From WOZL01 sp041678645 (lineage in GTDB: Bacteria > Patescibacteriota > Dojkabacteria > SC72), in the NCBI GenBank assembly GCA_041678645.1, contig JBAYNT010000010.1, positions 1-16,088 on the forward strand: a stretch of DNA of 16,088 nt, read 5' to 3'. Both the position numbers and the translations under genes were made by a program. This document shows positions 7,070 through 15,395 of the stretch, one piece after another. The notes below the pieces were generated by a model. The model searched no databases and was not told where the DNA came from. It saw only the letters and a program-made list of their open reading frames with translations. Within the stretch, counting starts at the first letter, position 1. Each line of letters opens with the position of its first letter.

Positions 7070-7625
7070 CATACAACACAAAAAGTTTGTTAATCTTATA
7101 CCAAATCTCTTTAGGATAAAGATTCTCTAAATCCTTAGCAATCTTATCTGGATTATCATTCTTTGTTAACCCAAATTTCTTAGCAACCTTTCTAACATGT
7201 GTATCTACCCCTATCCCCTGATTTGCTTGATATATTTCATTTAAGAAAACATTAGCTGTTTTATAGCCTACTCCTGGTAGTTCTTGCAGTTTATTTACAT
7301 CCTTAGGAGGATTACCTTCATACTCCCTATTTACTATTTCTGCTGTTTTGATTATATGTTTAGCCTTAGTTTTGTAGTAATTTATACTCCCTATTATCTT
7401 CTTAACATCCTCTATGTTCGCATTGGATAGGGATTTCGCATCACCATATCTTTCAAAGAGCTTACCTGTTACTTTATTAACCTGTTTATCAGTAGTCTGC
7501 GCTGAAAGCACGACACATATTAAGAACTGAAAAGGTGTTTGCCAATTCTCTAGCTCCGTACTGGCATCTGGAAACATTTTTTCAATATCATTAAGAACCT
7601 TCATTGCTTTCTGTTTTTTATTCAT
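7053..7625 (-). CDS. nth: Endonuclease III lacking the C-terminal Fe-S cluster domain
   Basis: A base-excision-repair glycosylase/AP lyase acting on oxidised pyrimidines. The helix-hairpin-helix ELPGVGYKTANVF (115-127) carries the catalytic lysine K122, and GVDTHVRKVAKKFGL (139-153) carries the catalytic aspartate D141. The early motif LSAQTTDKQVN (40-50) is also intact. The protein stops at 190 with LYGRYKM, exactly where normal Nth continues into the four-cysteine 4Fe-4S loop. The next codons after the TGA, read through, contain only one Cys, so neither a simple stop recoding nor readthrough restores the cluster. The start overlaps the upstream stop by eight bases and has AAGG six bases upstream, so it is co-translated with the kinase-like gene. 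Activity is plausible because some eukaryotic homologues also lack the cluster. Confidence 0.93.
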   Translation of the reverse strand: MNKKQKAMKVLNDIEKMFPDASTELENWQTPFQFLICVVLSAQTTDKQVNKVTGKLFERYGDAKSLSNANIEDVKKIIGSINYYKTKAKHIIKTAEIVNREYEGNPPKDVNKLQELPGVGYKTANVFLNEIYQANQGIGVDTHVRKVAKKFGLTKNDNPDKIAKDLENLYPKEIWYKINKLFVLYGRYKM

Positions 7626-8649
7626 CGATAGCCTTAATCAACTTTTGTACGAAAGATTTTGTATAGTAACGCTCTAACAAAACTAAGCATTCTGGGTAAT
7701 CATTTATAATATTATACATTGCATTTCTTACACCGCTATCTTTAATATGTATTTCTTTGCACTCTAATGCTACAAATTCCCCTATACCAAGACCTTTTTC
7801 ATAAATAGCTTCTTTCTCATTTTCTTTCAGAGCTCTATAAAAATCTTTTACGTCTTTTCTTTGAGATATTTCTAAGCCGTACATATCTTTAGCAATATCC
7901 AAGACGTCAATAGATTGAAGTTTAGGAGTTGCAGATGATCTGATTTTAGATAAATCATATCTTTCTTCTACAAAAGATAGTATTTCTCCATTCCTATCGC
8001 CCCTATGCTCCCACTTTCCATCTTCCTTTGTAATAACTCTTCTCCAACCATCGCGAACAAGATTTGAGAATTCTAGATATACTTCGTTGGCTCTCTCTTG
8101 GACCTCCATTTTCTCATATTGATCTTCTCCTCCATCTCGAATTGATTTCCAACCTTCTTTCCCAAAATTTGCCACAAGTTGAATGACACATTTGTCTAAA
8201 TTTAAAGTTTGAATCAAATATTGTTCTTTTTCAAATCCTAAATTAACCATTTCTTTAACATCCATATCTGAAATATTTTTTACCGCTGAAAGTCCATACG
8301 CTATGGTCAAAGCGTTGCTGTAAGGACCACGATCCAGTAGTAATATGGCATTATTTGTATTAGGAGCCCTTAAAATTGATTCTAGGGCTTGGAGTCTATC
8401 TAATGCGTACATCATCATTCTGACTTCTATCTCTCTCCTACTATCCTTTATATTTTTAAGTTCCTCTATCTCGTCAACTCCATCTTTAAGAAAAAGTCTA
8501 ATTGCACCTCCAAAAGGTGTAGCATATTGAGGAAATGAGAAAGTACAAATAGGTACTCCTTGAGAGAGTAATTCTTGAGACAAATCATGAGAAGTATCTG
8601 CTTTGCCTACTTGATCAGCCCCCTCCATAACTATTGAATTGAATTCCAT
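7618..8649 (-). CDS. Thymidylate-kinase-like protein with altered P-loop and a C-terminal extension
   Basis: Residues 1-210 resemble thymidylate kinase, which phosphorylates dTMP to dTDP. EGADQVGKADTS (9-20) aligns with the EGxDxxGKST P-loop, FPQY (39-42) with the substrate-side FP motif, LLDRGPYSNA (104-113) with the DR motif, and the region around DGGEDQYEKMEVQERA with the Arg/Tyr-rich lid. The P-loop keeps Gly and Lys16, but the Ser/Thr that binds magnesium is Ala17. About 130 further residues (210-343) are not part of the usual 200-215-residue enzyme and match nothing I recognise. The ATG has AGGA six bases upstream. It is the first gene of an operon with nth. Alternatives are a deoxynucleoside kinase relative or a non-catalytic homologue. 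Whether another thymidylate kinase exists in this genome is unknown. Confidence 0.7.
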   Translation of the reverse strand: MEFNSIVMEGADQVGKADTSHDLSQELLSQGVPICTFSFPQYATPFGGAIRLFLKDGVDEIEELKNIKDSRREIEVRMMMYALDRLQALESILRAPNTNNAILLLDRGPYSNALTIAYGLSAVKNISDMDVKEMVNLGFEKEQYLIQTLNLDKCVIQLVANFGKEGWKSIRDGGEDQYEKMEVQERANEVYLEFSNLVRDGWRRVITKEDGKWEHRGDRNGEILSFVEERYDLSKIRSSATPKLQSIDVLDIAKDMYGLEISQRKDVKDFYRALKENEKEAIYEKGLGIGEFVALECKEIHIKDSGVRNAMYNIINDYPECLVLLERYYTKSFVQKLIKAIDE

Positions 8650-8737
8650 CGTGTATCCTATATTATTTTATCTCTCAGATAGCAATACAGGATAACATTA
8701 AGCCAAAAAGCAAGCAATTCCAACTAAAAGGTGTATT

Positions 8738-8855
8738 TATACTGCTCGATGATCCGCCCTCTATGGCTTGTTAGCAAGGGTTAATCTCATACTGAACAAA
8801 AAGAGTGAACTCGGTACAGAGGATGATACATTTCTGTACAAAATATACTGCTCGA
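8738..8855 (-). repeat. 12-base direct repeat containing -10-like sequences
   Basis: TCGAGCAGTATA (minus strand) occurs at 8749-8738 and 8855-8844. Both copies end in a TATA that could be part of a -10 element. The upstream copy lies in the promoter candidate. They may be a duplicated promoter or a regulator site. Confidence 0.4.
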
Positions 8856-8868
8856 AACGTAGTGTCAA
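8840..8868 (-). promoter_or_regulatory. Candidate promoter of the kinase-like/nth operon
   Basis: The minus strand shows an exact TTGACA (8868-8863), then TATTTT after 17 bases (8845-8840), or TATATT after 15 bases. Transcription would start near 8833. Confidence 0.45.
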
Positions 8869-8994
8869 AACAACTCAATTTCCCCACAGTTTTGCTATCG
8901 CTTAGACTTCACTGTTTTGCAGGGGATTTACATAACATATTGTAACCCTCCCCTTGGAGTCTCAATGTGGGCTACAGTCCCATAGTTCTCTTAT

Positions 8995-9027
8995 TTTTAT
9001 AAAAATAAAGCCACTATTTCTAGTGGC
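8995..9027 (-). terminator. Terminator of the rRNA operon
   Basis: GCCACTA (9027-9021) and TAGTGGC (9016-9010) form a perfect seven-pair stem closed by a GAAA tetraloop and followed by TTTATTTTTAT. It lies nine bases after the 5S 3' end. A second AT-only inverted repeat overlaps the T run. Confidence 0.9.
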
Positions 9028-9035
9028 CTCATCAA

Positions 9036-9154
9036 TCCTGGCAACGACCTATCTTCCCAGAACCTCGCGGTTCAAGTATTTTAGGCGCTGAAGCGTTTTA
9101 CTTCTGAGTTCGGGATGGAGTCAGGTAGTTCCACTTCGCTGCAATCGCCAGGCA
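9036..9154 (-). rRNA. rrf: 5S ribosomal RNA
   Basis: About 119 nt with the typical CCTGGCGA start and GTTGCCAGG end, which pair as helix 1. The conserved inner blocks CCCGAACTCAGAAG and CGAGGTTCTGGGA are present. It is the last gene of the rRNA operon. Its first six bases can alternatively pair with the upstream spacer. Ends are estimated from helix 1. Confidence 0.95.
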
Positions 9155-9187
9155 GAAGATATCAAAAGTGTTAATATCTTTTGCCTG
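9149..9187 (-). promoter_or_regulatory. Hairpin straddling the 5S 5' end
   Basis: CAGGCA-A-AAGATAT (9187-9174) pairs with ATATCTT-C-TGCCTG (9162-9149), 13 pairs with one mismatch. The 3' arm includes the first bases of 5S, so this fold competes with 5S helix 1. It is a plausible processing intermediate for maturation of the 5S end. Confidence 0.55.
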
Positions 9188-9190
9188 ACA

Positions 9191-9216
9191 GTCTTTGCTT
9201 AATTAAAAGCAAAGAC
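9191..9216 (-). promoter_or_regulatory. Perfect hairpin in the 23S-5S spacer
   Basis: GTCTTTGCTT and AAGCAAAGAC form ten perfect pairs around a six-base loop. Having no T run after the stem, it is more likely a processing site between 23S and 5S than a terminator. Confidence 0.5.
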
Positions 9217-9264
9217 ATACAGGACATTTAATTCTAAAGAGCGATCGAGTGGTTGTACACTCAA

Positions 9265-9282
9265 AATTGAATAGAAAATGGC
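9265..9282 (-). promoter_or_regulatory. 3' arm of the 23S processing stem
   Basis: The sequence just after 23S (GCCATTTTCTATTCAATT on the minus strand) is complementary to 13194-13210 just before 23S, over 17 pairs with one bulged base. More pairing (GTACAA with TTGTAC) lies further out. This is the usual RNase III-type precursor stem. Confidence 0.8.
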
Positions 9283-9668
9283 TTAAGTCAAAGAAAAGCT
9301 TTTGGTCAATTAGTGCTCCTTGGCTAAATATATTACTATACTAACACCTAGAGTCTATCAACGCGGTAATCTCCCGCGGACCTCTCATGTAGTCAAGCTA
9401 CAAAAGTATATCTAATCTTAGGATAGGCTTCGTACTTATATGCTTTCAGTACTTATCCTTAAATAACGTAGCTACCCAGCGATGCTCTTGGTAGAACAGC
9501 TGGTACACTAGAGGTTACCTCACCCTGATCCTTTCGTACTAAGGGTCAATTCCCTCAGATATACAACGCCCATACCGGATAGAGACCGACCTGGCTCACG
9601 ACGGTCTGAACCCAGCTCACGTGCCACTTTAATGGACGAACAGTCCAACCCTTGGGACCTTCTCCAGT

Positions 9669-9704
<36 letters not shown>

Positions 9705-10275
9705 TGCGCCGTCAATATGAACTATCGGGCGCAACTAGCCTGTTATCCCCGGGGTAACTTATCTCCGTTAAACAACTGCGATTCCACATTCTGCAGTAGG
9801 GTCACTTGAACCTACTTTCGTAACTGCTCGAGGTGTCCCTCTCACAGTAAAGCCTCCTTATGCTCATGCACTCTTCATCCGATTTCTATCCGGATTGAGG
9901 AGACCTTTGTGCGCTTGCGGTACTCTTTAGCAAGCAACCGCCCCAGTCAAACTATCCACCATGCACTGTCTCACTACTAGTCAAGAGTAGCGGTTAGAAA
10001 TAAAGCAAAGAAAGAGTGGTATTACACTGACGACTCCCTCCCCTCTGACGAGAGGAGATCTTAGTCTCCCACCTATTCTCTACATCCTATGCCCTATTCC
10101 AATGCAAAGCTATAGTAAAGCTCCACGGGGTCTTTTTGTCCTGGTATGGGTAGGCCGCATCTTCACGGCCATTTCAATTTCACCGAGCGCGCTGTCGAGA
10201 CAGTGGAAGAGTCGTTACACCTTTCAAGCAAGTCACTAATTAAGTGACGAGGTATTACGCTACCTTAGGACCGTT

Positions 10276-11030
10276 CATTTCTGTTACAAATTTACTTGTA
10301 CTCAAGTAAATCGGATATATATTTCTATATATCTCTATATGTCGCCATATAGATCGGACTATATCATCAGATTTCCATCTGTTAGGCATATAGTCTCTGG
10401 GGATTCTCTAAGTATTATTGCTAGATATTATATTTTGAATATCTTTTCTAGAATATTTTCTTTTTCTGCCAACAATTATCTCCTCTCTTAATTCGTAAAT
10501 TTTTAGAATCCCATCTCTATCGAGATGTTTATTTTGATCCATCAAATCTACTATTTCCGAAAAAATGATAAAAGTGGCTTGCTTTCTCGTTCGTAAATGA
10601 TATTTATTGAAAAACGGAATGATAATCTTTTTGAGACATTGGACATCTTGTACTTCATAGTAAAAGACCCCGTCTCCCCTATCTCTTATCGTTCCACATC
10701 CAAAAACATTTTTAATCCATTCAAGTATCTCTATCTCTTTTTGAGAAATATAAAAACTTGCAGATATTTTGATACTGTTTTTGTAATCAGATCGTTTAAT
10801 AAAAGATATATTGAAACTACCTTCTCCATCTACAAAACCTACAATGTAATTAGCATCGTTTGGTTTAATCATTTACAATTTCTTGAAAACTTAGAGCCTT
10901 TCCTGCTGATTGTCTGCACTTAGATGTTTTCACTGTGATAAATCACTAGTAATCTAAGATACTCAGATATTCCAGCATATAGCCTAATTTTACAACTACA
11001 AGATACCGATAACAATACCGATATTGGTTC
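10276..11030 (-). other. Group I self-splicing intron at 23S position 1917
   Basis: Removing 755 nt joins CTGTAACTAT to AACGGTCC, restoring the helix 69 sequence. The 5' exon ends in U and the intron ends in G, as group I splicing requires. P1 is clear: exon UAACUAU pairs with the internal guide GUAGUUG (10999-10993), including the splice-site U-G wobble. Core elements follow: Q-like AAUCAGCAGGAAAG (10911-10898), R AGAGACUAUAUG (10398-10387), P8 hairpin CAGAU-GGAA-AUCUG (10381-10368) and S GAUAUAGUCC (10365-10356), with R and S forming P7. Arms CTCTAAG (10896-10890) and CTTAGAG (10412-10406) flank the endonuclease gene, which sits in the P6 loop. Introns at this site are known, for example in Coxiella 23S. 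Confidence 0.93.
10408..10872 (-). CDS. LAGLIDADG homing endonuclease of the 23S intron
   Basis: A 154-residue protein with one LAGLIDADG motif (YIVGFVDGEGSF, residues 9-20), whose Asp15 is the expected metal-binding catalytic residue. The C-terminal FFNKYHLRTRKQATFIIFSEIVDLM is typical of rRNA-intron endonucleases of the I-CreI type. With a single motif it should act as a homodimer that cuts intronless 23S genes near the insertion site and so spreads the intron. Its TAG stop lies inside the P6 stem of the intron, so the coding and ribozyme parts overlap slightly. The frame is intact and the catalytic motif present, which suggests a recent or maintained element. No Shine-Dalgarno sequence precedes the ATG, and expression would have to come from the rRNA precursor or the excised intron. 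Confidence 0.92.
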   Translation of the reverse strand: MIKPNDANYIVGFVDGEGSFNISFIKRSDYKNSIKISASFYISQKEIEILEWIKNVFGCGTIRDRGDGVFYYEVQDVQCLKKIIIPFFNKYHLRTRKQATFIIFSEIVDLMDQNKHLDRDGILKIYELREEIIVGRKRKYSRKDIQNIISSNNT

Positions 11031-12817
11031 ATAGTTACAGCCGCCATTGACCAGGGCTTCGGTCGCCCGCTTCATCACCACCAGAGCACCGAAGTGCATC
11101 TGGCAGACGATTAACAAGCTTCCTTAACCTTCTGGCATTGGGCAGGTGTCAGCACTTATACATCCTCTTACGAGTTTGCAAGCACCTGTAGTTTTGTTAA
11201 CTAGTCGCTCCTCCCTATTCTGTGCCGCCTCCATTATCACAAATATTAAAATACTTATAATAGAAGGCCCCCCTTCTCGCTAACTTACGGGGTTAATTTG
11301 CCGAATTCCTTAACAACGCATCACTCGTACGCCTTGGTGCATTTACACCAGTCTACCTGTGTCGGTTTGTAGTACGGTCACCAATATTTTTCAGATTATC
11401 CGAAGACAATCAAAGTTAGAAGTTTTTCCTGAGTACTTAATCCAACAAATCGGTTTTCCGAAGATCACCTTTGTATCACAACTCGTTTTCATACCGCAAG
11501 CGGTAAACATTTTCCCGGATTTACCTGAGAAAACTAACTTGTTGCTTACACCCCAAACCAATTAGGGGCTTGCATTTTCAAATCCTACACTCCATCACAA
11601 AATATTAGTGGTACGGGAATATTAACCCGTTGTCCATCGCATACGCTTTTCAGCCTTTACTTAGGACCGACTAACCCATGGATGACTGACATAGCCATGG
11701 AAACCTTAGACATTCGGCGAACAGGGTTTTCACCTGTTTTTCGTTACTCATTCCTGCATTCTCACTTCTATACGCTCCAGCAGCTCCTCACGGGCCACCT
11801 TCACAGCTAATTATCAACTGCTAAGTTGATCATGTATAGAACGCTCCCTTACCTCCCATACTGTCCGAAGACAGTATAAAATTACGGCTTCGGTGTCTAC
11901 CTTCAGCCCCGCTGAATCTTCGGCGCAGAATCTCTTGACTAGTAAGCTTTTACGCACTTTTTAAAGGATAGCTGCCTCTAAGCTAACCTCCTAGCTGTCC
12001 AAGAAACTCTACCACCTTTTCCACTCAGGTAGAACTTAGGGACCTTATCCGGTAATCTGGGCTGTTTCCCTCTTGACGATATGAACTTAGCTCCATACGT
12101 CTAACTGCTTTAATCTTCACAATGGTATTCGGAGTTTGACTAGATTGAGTACCCTTTCGGGCCCCAGATCTAATCAGTGCTCTACCCCCAAAGCTTAAAT
12201 TACAACGCTAGTCCTAAAACTATTTCAGGGAGAACCAGCTATAACCAGGTTCGTTTGGCATATTACCGCTAACCACAAGTCATCTCATAGATTTGTAACT
12301 CTAACGAGTTCGGGCCTCCACGATAATTTCTTATCGCTTCACCCTGCTCATGGTTAGATCACCTGGTTTCGGGTCTCGTGCATGCAACTAAAATCGCCTT
12401 ATTCAGACTCGCTTTCGCTCCGGCTCCCCAATAAACATGGTTAACCTTGCTGCACACAACGAACTCGCAGGATCATTCTTCAATAGGCACGCCGTCACTG
12501 GATATACCAGCTCCGACTGTTTGTAAGCATACGGTTTCAGTACTATTTCACTCCCCTAACAGGGGTGCTTTTCACCTTTCCCTCACGGAACTTGTCCACT
12601 ATCGGTCGCAAAAAATATTTAGCCTTACCAAGTGGTTTTGGTTGATTCCCACAAAATTTCTCTTACTTCGTGGTACTCAAGAAATTAGAAAGCTCTCTAC
12701 ATATTTTCATATACGTGACTATCACACACTATGGTATCCCTTTCCAGAGATTTTCTATTAATATATAGAGATATCTTTGTTAGTTTACCGACTAACACTC
12801 TAACTCTTACAACACAC

Positions 12818-12900
12818 ATATCACACGAGCGGTAACCTACGAGTTCACTTCCGCGATCATCGCAACGCGAATCACGCTTCAGATTCCTCTTACATGATAT
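12818..12900 (-). other. Enlarged 23S helix in the 5' domain
   Basis: AUAUCAUG (12900-12893) pairs with UGUGAUAU (12825-12818) over eight pairs, enclosing 67 nt with inner small stems such as GCGAT/ATCGC. In E. coli the corresponding region between GGCGAGCGAACGGG and CTGGAAAGG is much shorter (about 50 nt against about 170). It is an expansion segment or an intervening sequence that may be cut out of the rRNA. Confidence 0.45.
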
Positions 12901-13193
12901 GAGTTTAGGCTTTTCCCTTTTCGTTCGCCACTACTAGGGGAATAAACATATGTTCTCTATTCCTGGAGTTACTGAGAGGTTTCACTTCACTCCGTTCCCA
13001 TCCTAAAAGTTATGAGTTCACTTATAGGACGACTAGATATGACTCTAGCCGGGTTATCCCATTCGGACATTCTTGGATCAAAGCTCGTTTGACAGCTCCC
13101 CAAGACTTATCGCAGTCTACCACGTCCTTCATCGGTCTTTTGCGCCAAGGCATTCACCGTACGCCCTTATCTCGCTTTTACTTCGACGAAATT

Positions 13194-13210
13194 GCCATTT
13201 CTATTCAATT
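13194..13210 (-). promoter_or_regulatory. 5' arm of the 23S processing stem
   Basis: AATTGAATAGAAATGGC on the minus strand pairs with 9265-9282 downstream of 23S, with one bulged base in the partner arm. It brings both ends of pre-23S together for cleavage. Confidence 0.8.
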
Positions 13211-13262
13211 GTTAATGTACAATATCAAGAATTGAAGATCTCTCTTCTTTTCCTGTTAATCT

Positions 13263-13339
13263 TGGTGGACCTGAGGAGAATTGAACTCCTGACCTCATCA
13301 TTGCAAATGATGTGCTCTAGCCAACTGAGCTACAGGCCC
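13263..13339 (-). tRNA. tRNA-Ala (anticodon UGC)
   Basis: All four arms fold: acceptor GGGCCTG/CAGGTCC, with the G3-U70 wobble that identifies alanine tRNA; D arm GCTC/GAGC; anticodon stem CATCA/TGATG around TTTGCAA; T arm AGGAG/CTCCT with TTCAATT. The discriminator is A and CCA is encoded. It lies in the 16S-23S spacer, the standard place. Confidence 0.98.
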
Positions 13340-13350
13340 CTCTCCCATCC

Positions 13351-13428
13351 TGGTGGGCGCACCAAGAATCGAACTTGGGACCTCAGTCTTATCAGGACTG
13401 TGCTCTAAACCAACTGAGCTATGCGCCC
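13351..13428 (-). tRNA. tRNA-Ile (anticodon GAU)
   Basis: The acceptor stem GGGCGCA/TGCGCCC, D arm GCTC/GAGC, anticodon stem CAGTC/GACTG around CTGATAA, and T arm CCAAG/CTTGG with TTCGATT all pair. The discriminator is A and CCA is encoded. It is the first spacer tRNA after 16S, giving the common Ile-Ala order. Confidence 0.98.
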
Positions 13429-13462
13429 AAAATTCCTCGATCCTTATAAATAAAAAGAACAA

Positions 13463-13492
13463 CTCTTTAAAAGCAAAAAATGGTAGGAAATC
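13463..13492 (-). promoter_or_regulatory. 3' arm of the 16S processing stem
   Basis: Two blocks after 16S, GATTTCCTACC (13492-13482) and GCTTTTAAAGAG (13474-13463), pair with GGTAGGAAATC and CTCCTTAAAAGC in the leader (15217-15207 and 15237-15226). That gives 11 perfect pairs, then 11 of 12, separated by an internal loop. The TGCTTTTAAA part also resembles a boxA antitermination site. Confidence 0.8.
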
Positions 13493-13505
13493 GGGTAACT
13501 CCTTA

Positions 13506-15051
<1,546 letters not shown>

Positions 15052-15082
15052 AAACGTTTTTTGTATCACACTAGTATACAAA

Positions 15083-15098
15083 GGATACCGAAGTATCC
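15083..15098 (-). promoter_or_regulatory. UUCG hairpin in the 16S leader
   Basis: GGATAC and GTATCC form six perfect pairs around a TTCG tetraloop, a very stable RNA hairpin, ending about 32 bases before the 16S 5' end. Probably a leader folding or processing element. Confidence 0.55.
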
Positions 15099-15168
15099 AA
15101 ACTTACAGATTTAACTCTGACCAATCAACGTTATAATTGGATTTTTATTGCAAATGAATTGTATAGGA

Positions 15169-15183
15169 CTTTAAAAAAAAGCA
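15169..15183 (-). promoter_or_regulatory. boxA-like antitermination site in the rRNA leader
   Basis: TGCTTTTTTTTAAAG on the minus strand resembles the boxA consensus TGCTCTTTAACA but has extra T bases. The position in the leader, after the promoter and before 16S, is right. The evidence is weak. Confidence 0.3.
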
Positions 15184-15206
15184 CTACACGAAAATCAAAA
15201 TGTTTT

Positions 15207-15237
15207 GATTTCCTACCAATCTTTAGCTTTTAAGGAG
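15207..15237 (-). promoter_or_regulatory. 5' arm of the 16S processing stem
   Basis: CTCCTTAAAAGC (15237-15226) and GGTAGGAAATC (15217-15207) are complementary to 13463-13492 on the other side of 16S. The stem would loop out the whole 16S precursor for RNase III-type cleavage. A local hairpin (15192-15211) overlaps the inner block and may compete. Confidence 0.8.
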
Positions 15238-15348
15238 CTTTAGAGCGCTGGAAAAACAGAAACGACACCTTTGTTTATCGTTTACTCAAGTAATTCTTCT
15301 GAAATTTTTCTATATTACCTGACTATCGTTTTCCCAAACTCGTGCGTG

Positions 15349-15377
15349 ATTTTAACATAATCAATACCTCTATGCAA
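15349..15377 (-). promoter_or_regulatory. rRNA operon promoter
   Basis: The minus strand shows TTGCAT (15377-15372), a 17-base spacer ending in TGT, and TAAAAT (15354-15349): a good sigma-70 type promoter with an extended -10. The start would be near 15342, giving a leader of about 290 nt. It begins only 19 bases after the ligase stop. The rest of 15052-15348 holds no gene. Confidence 0.7.
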
Positions 15378-15395
15378 GCCTTTTAGCAAACATTT

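Larger units (their letters stand above)
8650..9000. other. Intergenic region upstream of the kinase-like operon
   Basis: No protein gene longer than about 40 codons is seen in these 350 bases. They hold a candidate minus-strand promoter (8840-8868), a 12-base direct repeat (8738 and 8844) and an inverted repeat GTACAGA / TCTGTAC (about 8817-8839) near the predicted transcript start. If the promoter is right, the operon has a leader of about 185 nt that could fold. No known riboswitch core was recognised. Confidence 0.5.

Noticed and set aside
10597..10923. A 108-codon plus-strand frame opposite the homing endonuclease.
   Set aside because: It is the antisense shadow of the endonuclease gene and intron core, which have clear motifs.
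15073..15100. Possible second rRNA promoter TTGGAT-16-TATACT.
   Set aside because: It lies within the UUCG hairpin and would start transcription about 15 bases before 16S, omitting the leader arm that pairs with the downstream spacer.
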